A stretch of 64,000 bases of DNA from Nocardia spumae (GTDB lineage: Bacteria > Actinomycetota > Actinomycetes > Mycobacteriales > Mycobacteriaceae), in NCBI RefSeq assembly GCF_020733635.1, contig NZ_JAJFZL010000001.1:992001-1056000 (forward strand), written 5' to 3'. The notes under the pieces are model-generated. The model was not told the origin of the DNA. It worked only from the letters and a program-made list of their open reading frames with translations, and made no database searches. A program made the translations under genes and the position numbers. Every line of letters begins with the position of its first letter. Positions within the stretch are counted from its first letter, which is position 1. Positions 1 through 7,796 of this stretch are shown here, in pieces.

Positions 1-49
1 GGGTGGCCGCACCGTCGGCGCCGGCCGCGTCACCAAGGTCATCAAGTGA
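1..49 (+). CDS. tuf: Elongation factor Tu, C-terminal end (partial)
   Basis: Only the last 15 codons are inside the window. They read GGRTVGAGRVTKVIK and end in TGA at 47-49. This is the invariant C-terminal strand of bacterial EF-Tu, the GTPase that delivers aminoacyl-tRNA to the ribosome. The rest of the gene lies upstream of the window. A perfect-stem terminator follows 36 bases after the stop, as expected for the end of the highly expressed rpsL-rpsG-fusA-tuf operon. The call rests on a short but very characteristic tail. Confidence 0.85.
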   Translation, partial: GGRTVGAGRVTKVIK

Positions 50-84
50 CCTTGTGATCGGCCGTCACGTCGAGTGACAGCACT

Positions 85-120
85 GAGAAGGGCCGTTCCC
101 CCAGGGGAACGGCCCTTCTC
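85..120. terminator. Intrinsic terminator between tuf and the convergent hypothetical gene
   Basis: A perfect 16-bp stem (85-100 pairs with 105-120, arm GAGAAGGGCCGTTCCC) has a 4-base loop CCAG. The GAGAAGG/CCTTCTC outer part gives A- or T-containing flanks in both directions. It lies between the tuf stop and the end of the convergent gene at 148, so it can serve both strands. Confidence 0.85.
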
Positions 121-147
121 GCGTATCTGCGCCGAACCGCGGCCGGT

Positions 148-2061
148 TCAGCTCTCCGTGGCGGCCAGCAGCGCTTCGGCGAATTCGCGCATCTGCGCGG
201 CACCGCCGAACCAGGTGGTGACCAGTTCGACCGCGGCCGCGCGCGTGCGGTGGGCGGCGGTGATGAAGTCGTCGAGCGAGACATCGCCGGCCTCGGCGTT
301 GCGGGCCACATTTTCGAGAGTGTGGCTCGCCAGCAGAAGTTGCATCACCACGCCGACGTCGATGGCCGGCGCGTCACCGGTGGCTTCGGCGCGGCGACGG
401 CTGGCGCGCCGGGAGGTGGGTGCGATGCCGGTGCGGGAAGCGATGTCCTCGGTGGTCTCCCCGGCATGGTGGTCGGCCGCCGCGCGCCGGGTCCGGCGGG
501 ATTCGGAACCGGATTCGCCGGTCGGTGTGGCCTCCGCGTGGGCCGACGAATGCGGCTGTGCGACAGTAGCTTCGACGTTCACCCGCGCGTCCGGGGTATC
601 GGGTTCGGGGCGCGATGACGAGGTCGATTCCGCCGCGCCGGATTCGGTATCCGGGCGGCGCAGGACATCGGTATCTGCCGGCGCGCGCAGGGCAGTGGCC
701 GGCGTCGAGCGCAGGCCCACCGTCGCGCCGTTGCGCCCGGAGGCATGGGGGCGCGCGGGTGTCGCGGTCGCGGCGGCAGCGAGCGGATCGGATATCACCG
801 GGAACGAGGCGGTGTCCTGTGATGCGTCGCCGGGTTCGTTCGCGGTCGGCTCGGGATCGGTCTCGTCGGCCGCGTCGGACGGTTCCGGCTCGCTCGAATG
901 TCGGTGTGAGGGTTGGGCGGTGGGTGCGGGCGGGGTCTCCGGTGCGGTATCGGCCTCGTGTGCCCCCGCGATTGCGGGCGCCGGATCGGACGCGGGCTCA
1001 TCGTCGCGTGCCTGTGCTGCCGCGGCTTTCGCCGCGCGGGCGGGCAGGCGCCGATTCGGCAGGGCGGTGCTCGACGCGCCGCCGTTCGCCGGGGAGGGGT
1101 CGCCGCCGCGTTCCGGCTCGGCGGGCCGATCCTCGGTGTCGGCGTCGGCGGCCGCGTGCGACCGGTTCGGGGAGCGCAGCGGCAGTTGGGTGGGGGACGA
1201 CCCGCGGGTGCCGGAGTCGGCCGGGCGGAGCGGCTCGGCCTCGTCGCGGTCGGGATCGGTCTGCTCCGGACGCGGCGCGGATTCCACGGGGCCGTGCCCG
1301 CCGGTGTGCTCGCTGTTCGGTTGCCGACTGCCGATATCGGAGCGGTCGCCGCGCGTGCGGTGCGGCAGATCGGTATCGATGCCGAGGCTTTCGGCGATGC
1401 GGCGGACGGTGTCCTCGGGATCCTGGGATTCGGCCTCGGAGTCGGGGGCGGAGCTCGGCGTGGCCGCTGGTGTTGCCGCGAAGCTGGAGGTCGGAGCGGA
1501 TTCGTTGTCCATCGCGGCCAGGTGTTCGGGGGACTCGGGCTGGGTGTGCTCGTAGTCCGAGTCGAAGGGTGAGGCGAACATGGTGTGCGGCGCGGGTTCT
1601 CGGCGCGGCAGCGGCGGCGGGGTGGTCGCGGCGGATGCTGCCGAGTCGCGGGTGGGCAGTCCGGATCCGGGTGTCGGAGTGGAGGCCGGTGCCTGAACCG
1701 TGCTGCCGGAGAGGTATTCCGGTGTGTAGGTGGGGATATCGGTGGCCGATCCGCCGGGGGCGGGCCCGAAAACGCTGTCCGCGCCGCCCGGCGGATAGGC
1801 CTCGGCGGGGAAGGTCAGGGATTCGCCGTGGCCGGGTGCGGTATCGCGCCGGGGCAGCGCCGTCGGAGTACCGCCGGAGCGAGTATCGCCGAATTCGCTG
1901 CCGTCCCAACGCAGACCGTAATGCTCGCTACCCGGCGCGGCAGGGCCGGTGGTCTCCGTCCGCTGCTGCGCGTCCTCCTCCGGGCGGGTCAGCCGGTAAC
2001 CCTCTCGCGCAGCATGGGGTTCTCCGAAACGGGCATTGGTCGGATCCGTCATACGCCCCAT
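148..2061 (-). CDS. Pro/Ala-rich hypothetical protein with a conserved-looking helical C-terminus
   Basis: The product is about 637 aa. I do not recognise a family. Roughly the first 540 residues are low-complexity, rich in Pro, Ala, Thr, Ser, Glu and Asp, and probably disordered. The last 90 or so residues follow a basic SRRASRRRAE stretch and look like a folded helical domain (VVMQLLLASHTLENVARNAE ... ELVTTWFGGAAQMREFAEAL). No signal peptide or membrane segment is seen. Two starts are possible: ATG at 2061 (MGRMTDPT), with AGGGA nine bases upstream, and ATG at 2052 (MTDPT). I prefer 2061. Long + strand frames over the same bases are Arg/Ser/Gly-rich and look like shadows. The gene lies 71 bases downstream of the cupin gene on the same strand and may be co-transcribed with it. 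Confidence 0.7.
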   Translation of the reverse strand: MGRMTDPTNARFGEPHAAREGYRLTRPEEDAQQRTETTGPAAPGSEHYGLRWDGSEFGDTRSGGTPTALPRRDTAPGHGESLTFPAEAYPPGGADSVFGPAPGGSATDIPTYTPEYLSGSTVQAPASTPTPGSGLPTRDSAASAATTPPPLPRREPAPHTMFASPFDSDYEHTQPESPEHLAAMDNESAPTSSFAATPAATPSSAPDSEAESQDPEDTVRRIAESLGIDTDLPHRTRGDRSDIGSRQPNSEHTGGHGPVESAPRPEQTDPDRDEAEPLRPADSGTRGSSPTQLPLRSPNRSHAAADADTEDRPAEPERGGDPSPANGGASSTALPNRRLPARAAKAAAAQARDDEPASDPAPAIAGAHEADTAPETPPAPTAQPSHRHSSEPEPSDAADETDPEPTANEPGDASQDTASFPVISDPLAAAATATPARPHASGRNGATVGLRSTPATALRAPADTDVLRRPDTESGAAESTSSSRPEPDTPDARVNVEATVAQPHSSAHAEATPTGESGSESRRTRRAAADHHAGETTEDIASRTGIAPTSRRASRRRAEATGDAPAIDVGVVMQLLLASHTLENVARNAEAGDVSLDDFITAAHRTRAAAVELVTTWFGGAAQMREFAEALLAATES

Positions 2062-2132
2062 TCTTATCGGTCCCTGCTCCGGTTGCGAGTCCGCGGGGTG
2101 TGTGAGCGGTCCCGCCGTCGTTGCGCCGCAGC

Positions 2133-2513
2133 TCAATCCGTCCGAGGTTCGAGCTGGGTGCCGCGCCGCAGCGTCAGCGACATCATCTCGCCGGGTTCAT
2201 CGACCTCCAGTCGATGCCATCGTCCGCGTGGCACCACGAATGCCTGACCGGCGCGCAGCGCTACCGAATCGTCGGGGGCGTCGATCCCGCGCAGGCACAG
2301 TCGAATTCCACCCGCCAGTACCGCGACGAGTTCCGCTCCGTCCGGATGCATTTCCCAGAGGTCGCCGTGTACGTCGGCGTCGGAGGCCACCCGGAAGGCC
2401 GCCAGGGTCCAGCCGTCGACATCCCCGGACATCCGGCGCTGTTCGTCGAAGACGCGACCGTCGGTGAGCATTCGGATGCCACGGGCGAACAGATCGATAG
2501 GTGCGAGTTGCAT
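2133..2513 (-). CDS. Cupin-domain protein
   Basis: This 126-aa protein has the size of a single-domain cupin. The first cupin motif is recognisable in GDLWEMHPDGAELVAVLAG and the second in GQAFVVPRGRWHRLEV, with a Gly between the strands. The usual metal ligands are only partly present: a His in the second motif and Glu/His positions in the first. Metal binding and substrate are therefore uncertain. The start ATG at 2513 is preceded by GAGAGGAAACACC on the minus strand, a good ribosome binding site. The gene is divergent from a TetR gene across a strong palindrome, so it is a likely target of that repressor. Confidence 0.8.
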   Translation of the reverse strand: MQLAPIDLFARGIRMLTDGRVFDEQRRMSGDVDGWTLAAFRVASDADVHGDLWEMHPDGAELVAVLAGGIRLCLRGIDAPDDSVALRAGQAFVVPRGRWHRLEVDEPGEMMSLTLRRGTQLEPRTD

Positions 2514-2543
2514 GGTGTTTCCTCTCGTCGGTCACCGGCCACT

Positions 2544-2569
2544 TACTTTCTGTACATGTATAGAAAGTA
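2544..2569. promoter_or_regulatory. Palindromic operator between cupin and TetR genes
   Basis: This is a 26-bp dyad. Half-site TACTTTCTGTACA faces its mirror with one mismatched pair (TACTTTCTRTACA). It sits in the 102-bp divergent spacer. This is the typical arrangement for a TetR regulator that represses itself and its divergent neighbour. The AT-rich sequence stands out in this GC-rich region. Confidence 0.75.
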
Positions 2570-2615
2570 GCCGACCGCCGCGTCCGCTGTCCAGGGCGCG
2601 TGTGAAGATGACGGG

Positions 2616-3260
2616 GTGAGTACTCGAACCGGACGTCCGCCGCGGCTCTCGCGTGCCCAGATCGTGGCCGCGGCACGCGAACTGATCGAGACCCACGGCG
2701 TACAGGCGCTGACCATGCGGCGGCTGGCCACCGAACTCGGCGCGACGCCGATGGCCGTCTACCACCACGTGCCGGACAAGGACGCGCTGCTGTTGTTGCT
2801 GCTCGAAGAGGTGGCGACGGCGGCGGAACATCCGTCGCTCCCGGCGGATCCGGCCGAACGCCTGATCGTCGCGGCGCGCGCGATGCACGACGTGCTGGCT
2901 CCGGTGCCGTGGATCACCGAGGTGCTGACGGCCGATGACCTGCTGTCACCGGTCGCGCTCTGGTATCCGGAGGTCATCCTCGACGCCGCGATGGATTGTG
3001 GTCTCGATGCCGAGCGGGCCGTGCACGCCTACCGTTCGATCTGGTACTACACCGCCGGCGAGATTCTGGTGCGCGCCGCTGCCCGCCGCCGGCGCGATCG
3101 CGATGACGGTCCGCCCTTCCGGGAGCGGGTCTTCGCCGATCTCGATGCCGAGCAGCTCCCTCGTCTCGCGGCGGTCGCGGATCGCTGGGCCGAACTCACC
3201 GCCGCCGATACCTATGAGCAGGGGTTGCGGGCCCTGGTGGCCGGATTGCTGCCGCGGTAG
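2616..3260 (+). CDS. TetR/AcrR-family transcriptional regulator
   Basis: The protein is 214 aa. Its N-terminal helix-turn-helix is clear at residues 12-60: ARELIETHGVQALTMRRLAT, then ELGATPMAVYHHVPDKDAL. The C-terminal domain resembles the TetR_C group (IWYYTAGEILV). The start is GTG at 2616 (MSTRTGRPPRL). It is divergent from the cupin gene with the shared palindrome at 2544-2569, so autoregulation and control of the cupin gene are likely. The ligand cannot be read from the sequence. Confidence 0.9.
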   Translation: MSTRTGRPPRLSRAQIVAAARELIETHGVQALTMRRLATELGATPMAVYHHVPDKDALLLLLLEEVATAAEHPSLPADPAERLIVAARAMHDVLAPVPWITEVLTADDLLSPVALWYPEVILDAAMDCGLDAERAVHAYRSIWYYTAGEILVRAAARRRRDRDDGPPFRERVFADLDAEQLPRLAAVADRWAELTAADTYEQGLRALVAGLLPR

Positions 3261-3272
3261 GCCGCATCGGCA

Positions 3273-3302
3273 CCGGTCGCGGAAACCGTTCGCGGCGACC
3301 GG
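3273..3302. terminator. Hairpin between convergent TetR and MarR genes
   Basis: CCGGTCGC (3273-3280) pairs perfectly with GCGACCGG (3295-3302) around a 14-base loop. It fills the 43-bp space between two converging stop codons. There is no U-tract, so it is best seen as a bidirectional, actinobacterial-type terminator. Confidence 0.55.
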
Positions 3303-3303
3303 A

Positions 3304-3771
3304 TCAGGCGGGGGAATCCGGTGATGTGCCGATATCGTCGGCGGCCTGCTGATAGGCCCGCGCCGCGCGGGCGAAATAGTCGAACAGCAGTTCGCGCTGT
3401 TCGGGACCGTAGCTCTGGATGATCTCGCCGATCCGCCGGCGCGCGGGGGCGAGCGCGCGATCCAGGCCCTCCGGCCGGCTCACCGGTTCGACGACGACCT
3501 TGCGGCGGTCGCCCGGATCCGGGGTGCGGCGCACATACCCGGCCTGTTCGAGGCGGTCGATGAGCCGGGTGGTGGGGCCGGTGGTCAGGCCGGCGCGGGC
3601 GCCCAGCTCGCCGGGGGTCATGGCGCCGCTCAACTCCAGGATGTTCAGCGCGTACAGGTCGGTGGCGCCGAGTCCGACGGCTTTCGCGCCCGCCTGGGCA
3701 TGGAGTACGACCGCGCTCAGGTACCGGCGAAAGACCTGACCGGGGTCGTCGTCGCGCCGTTCTGTTGACAC
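3304..3771 (-). CDS. MarR-family transcriptional regulator
   Basis: The protein is 155 aa, normal for MarR. The winged helix-turn-helix is at about residues 48-95: MTPGELGARAGLTTGPTTRL, IDRLEQAGYVRRTPDPGDRR, with the DxRR wing. Terminal helices would form the dimer interface. The start is GTG at 3771, with GGAAGTGAGGTGA just upstream. It is divergent from a SnoaL-like gene, and the spacer carries two TCTTC/GAAGA inverted repeats that are likely its operators. Confidence 0.9.
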   Translation of the reverse strand: MSTERRDDDPGQVFRRYLSAVVLHAQAGAKAVGLGATDLYALNILELSGAMTPGELGARAGLTTGPTTRLIDRLEQAGYVRRTPDPGDRRKVVVEPVSRPEGLDRALAPARRRIGEIIQSYGPEQRELLFDYFARAARAYQQAADDIGTSPDSPA

Positions 3772-3795
3772 GGGTCACCTCACTTCCTAATATCT

Positions 3796-3834
3796 TCTTC
3801 AACGAAGAGAATGCTTTGAGGAAGAAAAATCTTC
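3796..3834. promoter_or_regulatory. Two TCTTC/GAAGA inverted repeats, probable MarR operators
   Basis: TCTTC-AAC-GAAGA lies at 3796-3808 and the everted form GAAGA-AAAA-TCTTC at 3821-3834. They fall in the 96-bp spacer between the divergent MarR and SnoaL-like genes. Paired related dyads in such a spacer fit binding of a MarR dimer that controls both promoters. The assignment is inferred from position. Confidence 0.6.
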
Positions 3835-3867
3835 TAAGCAGATAATAACACGAGGGGAGTTCCGGCT

Positions 3868-4314
3868 ATGCCTGTGACCATGGACGACGCCGCTGCCATT
3901 CGCGCACTCATTCAGCGCACCCAGGACGCGTGGGCTCGGGGTGACGGTGCCGCCTACGGCGCCTGCTTCGCCGACGACGCCAGCGACGTCACCTATATGG
4001 GCACCGTCTACCACGGCGGTGCCGAGATCGGCCGTGCCCATCAGGTCCTGTTCGACAGTGTCCTCAGGGGCACTCGTCTCACCGTCGAGATCGTCGAGAT
4101 CCGTGGCTACGGCAGCGATACCGCGGTGGTCGTCACCCGGGGCGAATCCGCGAAGGGAGAACCCGGGAAGCTCGGAAAGCTCGCCACCTACACCGTGATT
4201 CGCGGTGCCGATGGGCAGTGGCGCATCGCCGCGGTGCAGAAGACGCAGCGCAGGCGGTGGATGGAGGCGCTGACCTTCAGGCTGCAGCCCGCATCCCGGC
4301 CACTGCCGCGTTGA
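3868..4314 (+). CDS. SgcJ/EcaC-type SnoaL-like (NTF2-fold) protein
   Basis: This 148-aa protein has the NTF2-like layout: an N-terminal helix pair (IRALIQRTQDAWARGDGAAY), then ACFADDASDVTYMGTVYHGG, and strands ending in WRIAAVQKTQ. This matches the SgcJ/EcaC/DUF4440 group, whose members have varied or unknown roles. ATG at 3868 has GAGGGGAG eight bases upstream. The divergent MarR gene and operator repeats suggest it is induced by a small ligand. The exact reaction, if any, cannot be deduced. Confidence 0.8.
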   Translation: MPVTMDDAAAIRALIQRTQDAWARGDGAAYGACFADDASDVTYMGTVYHGGAEIGRAHQVLFDSVLRGTRLTVEIVEIRGYGSDTAVVVTRGESAKGEPGKLGKLATYTVIRGADGQWRIAAVQKTQRRRWMEALTFRLQPASRPLPR

Positions 4315-4345
4315 CGGCGGCCACCGCGCGGTCGGGCGGCCTCGA

Positions 4346-4975
4346 TCAGCCGAGGTTGGTCATTCCGGCGGCGACGACCCGGGAGAGGTTCATGATCTCC
4401 TCGGCGCCGGCCAGGGTCAGGCCGTCGAGAGCGTGCAGCCGGTCGGTGCTCGCGATGGTCAGCATCGCCGATACCCACGCGGCCGCGCAGGCGCGCAGGG
4501 TGCCGGGCTGCACCTGGCCCGGTGCGCTGGCCTGCAGCACTCGTGCGGTGACGTCGAGGAGTTGATCGCGCATGCGCCGCAGCTGTTTCCGGACATCCGG
4601 ATGGGTATCGGCCTCGCGCCACATGATCACGCGCAGCACCGACGAGTGGTGGTCGCGCAGATTCAGTGCGGCGTCCAGCTTCACCAGGCTGGTCGCCGGG
4701 TCGCCGGGGGTGACCACGGTGGCGATGTCCTCGATCGGATGTGCGGGGACCCGCTCGGCCATCAGGGCCGACAGGATCGAGTTCTTGGTGGGGAAATAGT
4801 AGAAGACCAGACCCTTCGGAACATCGGCGAAGTCGGCGATCGCGGCCGTCGCGGTCGCGTCGAATCCGTGTGCCGCGAAGAGGTTTTCGGCGGCGTCCAG
4901 GATCAGAGCGCGGGCGTCGCCGTCGACCTCCCTGCTCCGGCGGCGCCCCGCTCGACGGGGTTTGTGCATCTGCAT
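4346..4975 (-). CDS. TetR/AcrR-family transcriptional regulator
   Basis: The protein is 209 aa from ATG at 4975 (MQMHKPRRAGRRR). A basic tail precedes the helix-turn-helix: ALILDAAENLFAAHGFDATA, TAAIADFADVPKGLVFYYFP, then TKNSIL. The start overlaps the stop of the upstream SPW-repeat gene by one base (TGATG), so the two are translationally coupled. An alternative start (MHKPRR) is two codons further in. The shared promoter region upstream of the SPW gene holds a dyad at 5373-5390 that may be its autoregulatory operator. Confidence 0.9.
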   Translation of the reverse strand: MQMHKPRRAGRRRSREVDGDARALILDAAENLFAAHGFDATATAAIADFADVPKGLVFYYFPTKNSILSALMAERVPAHPIEDIATVVTPGDPATSLVKLDAALNLRDHHSSVLRVIMWREADTHPDVRKQLRRMRDQLLDVTARVLQASAPGQVQPGTLRACAAAWVSAMLTIASTDRLHALDGLTLAGAEEIMNLSRVVAAGMTNLG

Positions 4976-5322
4976 CAGTGTGCAGTATGCATCCGTGCCG
5001 ATACTTGCGGAAGTGCGGCGACGGCGACCACGACGGTCAGGACGCCGACGATCCACGCGGTCCACGAGGCGCCGCTGAAGGAGCTGTAGTTCATCACCCA
5101 CGGCGAGAGGAACAGCAGCACGCCGAACAGGCCCATCGCGTAATCGGTTCCGGCCATCGCCGGGCGGGTGAGCTGGGCCAGACCGGTCAGGGCGATCAGC
5201 ACGCCGAGCACGATCAGGGTCCACATGGCGCGGGAGCTGTGGTCGGTCCAGATGGGGGACAGGGCGGTGTACGCGCCGAGTACCACGGCCACGAAATCCT
5301 GGGTGCGGCTTTCGGTGAGCAT
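4975..5322 (-). CDS. SPW-repeat membrane protein
   Basis: This 115-aa protein has about four predicted membrane segments: VAVVLGAYTALSPIW, MWTLIVLGVLIALTGLAQL, GLFGVLLFLSPWVMNY, and WIVGVLTVVVAVAAL. It carries two SPW-type motifs, LSPIWTDHS and LSPWVMNYS, which define the SPW-repeat family. That family consists of small integral membrane proteins of unknown function. The stop overlaps the start of the TetR gene, so the two form an operon. Confidence 0.85.
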   Translation of the reverse strand: MLTESRTQDFVAVVLGAYTALSPIWTDHSSRAMWTLIVLGVLIALTGLAQLTRPAMAGTDYAMGLFGVLLFLSPWVMNYSSFSGASWTAWIVGVLTVVVAVAALPQVSARMHTAH

Positions 5323-5372
5323 CGGGGGCCTCCTCGGGGGCGGAATTGTGTTCTCTATTCGGTATAGCTCTG

Positions 5373-5390
5373 ATTGACCGCCCGATCAAT
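5373..5390. promoter_or_regulatory. Dyad upstream of the SPW/TetR operon
   Basis: ATTGACCGCCCGATCAAT is symmetric at 14 of 18 positions (arms ATTGAyCG/CGrTCAAT). It lies about 50 bases upstream of the SPW gene start. The sequence resembles TTGACCG-CGGTCAA half-sites bound by many TetR proteins, so self-repression by the downstream TetR is the simplest reading. Confidence 0.5.
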
Positions 5391-5446
5391 ACCCGACCCG
5401 ACACAATCCTGCGCGACTGTCGGATATGGCGCCCGTCACCCTGGAT

Positions 5447-5464
5447 TAGAACGTGTTCTAGAAT
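5447..5464 (+). promoter_or_regulatory. KstR-type operator overlapping a promoter
   Basis: TAGAACGTGTTCTA (5447-5460) is a perfect dyad and matches the published KstR motif TnnAACnnGTTnnA exactly. It runs into TAGAAT (5459-5464), a good -10 hexamer for the ferredoxin reductase gene that starts at 5532. A repressor bound here would block the promoter. The same dyad, with a different central pair, lies at 12013-12026 in front of kshB. Confidence 0.75.
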
Positions 5465-5531
5465 ATGGTGGATTGGTGCAGCAATACGTGCCAGCGACAG
5501 TGATCACCCCGATCGTGCGAGGAGTGCTGCG

Positions 5532-6716
5532 ATGACCGCCCCGATCGTGATCGTGGGAGCGGGTCTCGCGGGACTGCGCACCGCCGAGGAATTGCGGCGT
5601 GCCGGATACGAGGGCGGCCTGATCCTCGTCGGTGACGAGGCGCGTCTGCCCTACGATCGCCCGCCGCTGTCCAAGCAGTTCGTCCGTGGTGAGACCGAGG
5701 ACACCACCCTGCGGCCCGCCGAGTTCTTCACCGAGAAGAACATCGAACTGCGCCTCGGCGCGGCCGCCACCGGGGTCGACACCGCGGCCCGCACCCTGCT
5801 GTTCGCCGACGGATCCACCCTCGAATACGACCAGCTGATCGTGGCAACCGGCCTGCGCCCCAAACGAATTCCGGGTCTGCCCGAGGCCGCGGGTATCCAT
5901 GTGCTGCGCCGGCACGAAGATGCGGCCGCACTGCGCGACGGATTGGCGAGCGCGCGGCGCGCGCTGGTGGTCGGCGCCGGGTTCATCGGCTGTGAACTGG
6001 CCGCCAGCTTCCGTTCGCGCGGTGTGGAGGTCGTGCTGGTGGAGCCGCAGCCCACCCCGTTGGCCGCCGCTCTCGGTGAGACCGTCGGCCGTCTGGTCGG
6101 CCGGCTGCACCGCGAGGAGGGTGTGGATCTGCGGTGCGGTGTGGGGCTCGACTCGCTGCAGGCCGCGGGCGGCGCCGTCACCGGCGCGACGCTCGCCGAC
6201 GGGAGCGTCGTGAGTGCCGATCTGGTCGTCATCGGCGTCGGATCCGCACCGGTCACCGAATGGCTCGCCGATTCCGGTATTCCGCTGGCGGAGCCGCGGG
6301 CCGGGGGAGGCGTGCTCGCCGACGAGGTCGGACGCACCACGGTCGACGGTGTCTGGGCGGTGGGCGATGTCGCGGCCTGGCGTCACGACAACGGCCGGCA
6401 CAAGCGGGTCGAACACTGGACCAATGCGGGCGAGCAGGCCAAACTGCTGGCGACCGCGCTGCTCGGTGGCGAGATCCCGGTCGCGGCCCGGGTGCCGTAC
6501 GTGTGGAGCGACCAGTACGACGTGAAGATCCAGGTGCTCGGCACTCCGGCCGGGGCCGACGAGATCCGCGTGCTCGAGGACGACGGCCGCAAATTTCTGG
6601 CTCACTACTTCGACAATGGCGTGCTGACCGCCGTGGTCGGTGGGGGGCGCACCGGTCAGGTCATGAAGATGCGGGCCGAACTCGCGGCCAACAGCAGGGC
6701 GGCGACGGTCAACTAG
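5532..6716 (+). CDS. FAD-dependent ferredoxin reductase (Rv0688-like)
   Basis: The protein is 394 aa. It oxidises NAD(P)H and passes electrons to a ferredoxin, usually for cytochromes P450 or Rieske oxygenases. The FAD-binding fold begins at residue 4 (IVIVGAGLAGLRTAEEL), with LPYDRPPLSK near 40. The NAD(P)H fold is at about 145 (ALVVGAGFIGCELAASF). The second FAD motif is VDGVWAVGDVAAW. A Reductase_C domain (VWSDQYDVKIQVLG) closes it. ATG at 5532 follows CGAGGAG at good spacing; longer upstream in-frame starts lie within the operator region and are rejected. The tuf-linked position matches Rv0688 of M. tuberculosis. Control by a KstR-like repressor is likely. No ferredoxin gene is adjacent. 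Confidence 0.9.
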   Translation: MTAPIVIVGAGLAGLRTAEELRRAGYEGGLILVGDEARLPYDRPPLSKQFVRGETEDTTLRPAEFFTEKNIELRLGAAATGVDTAARTLLFADGSTLEYDQLIVATGLRPKRIPGLPEAAGIHVLRRHEDAAALRDGLASARRALVVGAGFIGCELAASFRSRGVEVVLVEPQPTPLAAALGETVGRLVGRLHREEGVDLRCGVGLDSLQAAGGAVTGATLADGSVVSADLVVIGVGSAPVTEWLADSGIPLAEPRAGGGVLADEVGRTTVDGVWAVGDVAAWRHDNGRHKRVEHWTNAGEQAKLLATALLGGEIPVAARVPYVWSDQYDVKIQVLGTPAGADEIRVLEDDGRKFLAHYFDNGVLTAVVGGGRTGQVMKMRAELAANSRAATVN

Positions 6717-6770
6717 GGCGCGGCCCGACGACTGGACGGGCGGCCGGACCCGCTGTAATACAGTTGGCCC

Positions 6771-7559
6771 GTGATCGTTGCGCTCATCGATTCGGGACTG
6801 GGGTTGCTGCCCACCGGCGCGTGGCTGCGCAAGCTGCGCCCCGACCTCGATCTGCTGCTGCAACTGGATCCCGACGGCGCGCCGTGGGGTCCGAAACCCG
6901 AGCAGTGGGTGATCGATCGCGTGCTCGCGGCCGCCCGGCGGTCGCTGGGGCTGGGCGCGGAGGCGATCGTGTTGCCATGCAATACCGCCAGTGTCACCGC
7001 ACTCGAACATGTGCGTGCCGAGGTCGGTCCCCAGGTGCCGGTCATCGGTACGGTGCCGGCGATCAAACCCGCCGCGGCCGCGTGCCGATCGGTGGCCGTA
7101 TGGGCCACCGCGGCGACCACCACCAGCCGCTATCAGGCCGATCTGATCGCGCGTTTCGGTGGGGAGGCCGATGTGACCGGGGTGGCCTGCCACGGCCTCG
7201 CCGACGCCATCGACCGCGGCGATCTGCCGGCCATCGAGGAGGCCATCGCGCGCGCCGCGGCGCAGACCCCGGACGACACCGAGGCGATCGTGCTCGGTTG
7301 CACCCACTATCCGCTGGTCCTGGATTCGATCGTGAGCGCGCTGCCCGCCGGTGTCCGGCTGTTCGACAGTGCGGAAGCCGTTGCGGGGCAGACACTCCGG
7401 CGGATCGACGCCTTGGGCCGCCCCACTGCGGGGACGGGCGCGGTCACCGTCTACAACAGTTGCCGGGCCGGGGAACTGCCCGCGAGTGCGGCGGCGTTCG
7501 AATCCGGTCGTGTACTCGGAGCGATCGATTGGATGCGCGCATCACAGAGCTTCAGCTGA
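6771..7559 (+). CDS. Glutamate racemase-family protein (Asp/Glu racemase)
   Basis: The protein is 262 aa, normal for MurI. The family's catalytic cysteine pair is present: Cys70 in VLPCNTAS and Cys177 in LGCTHYPL. The N-terminal Asp-Ser-Gly (IDSGLG) is also kept. Such enzymes supply D-glutamate for peptidoglycan. The usual DSGxGG motif is changed to DSGLGLLP, and this is not the usual genomic place for murI, so it may be a second copy with another role, such as amino-acid racemisation. The start is GTG at 6771. No Shine-Dalgarno is seen, but a CTGTAATACAG dyad (6753-6763) just upstream could hold a -10 for a leaderless transcript. It follows the reductase gene by 54 bases. Confidence 0.8.
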   Translation: MIVALIDSGLGLLPTGAWLRKLRPDLDLLLQLDPDGAPWGPKPEQWVIDRVLAAARRSLGLGAEAIVLPCNTASVTALEHVRAEVGPQVPVIGTVPAIKPAAAACRSVAVWATAATTTSRYQADLIARFGGEADVTGVACHGLADAIDRGDLPAIEEAIARAAAQTPDDTEAIVLGCTHYPLVLDSIVSALPAGVRLFDSAEAVAGQTLRRIDALGRPTAGTGAVTVYNSCRAGELPASAAAFESGRVLGAIDWMRASQSFS

Positions 7560-7743
7560 TCTGATCCGCACGGTCCGACCTTCACTGGTCGCGGGAGTGC
7601 TGGCTGGCGCCGGGCACAGCTGCGCGACTGGGAGGAGGCCCTTCTGGTTGCCAGTCTCGATGGTGAATTCGCAGAGTCCGAGCCGGCTCGTCGATGCACT
7701 GCGCCTTGTCCCGGTCTGCGACCTAGCGGTGCGGGTCATATAT

Positions 7744-7758
7744 GTGACGTGTGTCACT
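7744..7758 (+). promoter_or_regulatory. Candidate ECF41-type -35 element and dyad
   Basis: GTGAC-GTGT-GTCAC forms a short inverted repeat. It contains TGTCACT (7752-7758), one base from TGTCACA, the -35 motif reported for promoters of ECF41 sigma factors. A clear CGTC -10 at the expected distance is not found. It lies about 40-50 bases upstream of an operon that encodes an ECF41 factor, so autoregulation is possible. Confidence 0.35.
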
Positions 7759-7796
7759 CCATGTCAGATCCGGGAGGTGCGGCGTGTCTCGAGGGC

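Noticed and set aside
74..2105. Long + strand frames over the Pro/Ala-rich gene
   Set aside because: They give Arg/Ser/Gly-rich products without a fold. The minus-strand frame has a ribosome binding site and a plausible folded C-terminus.
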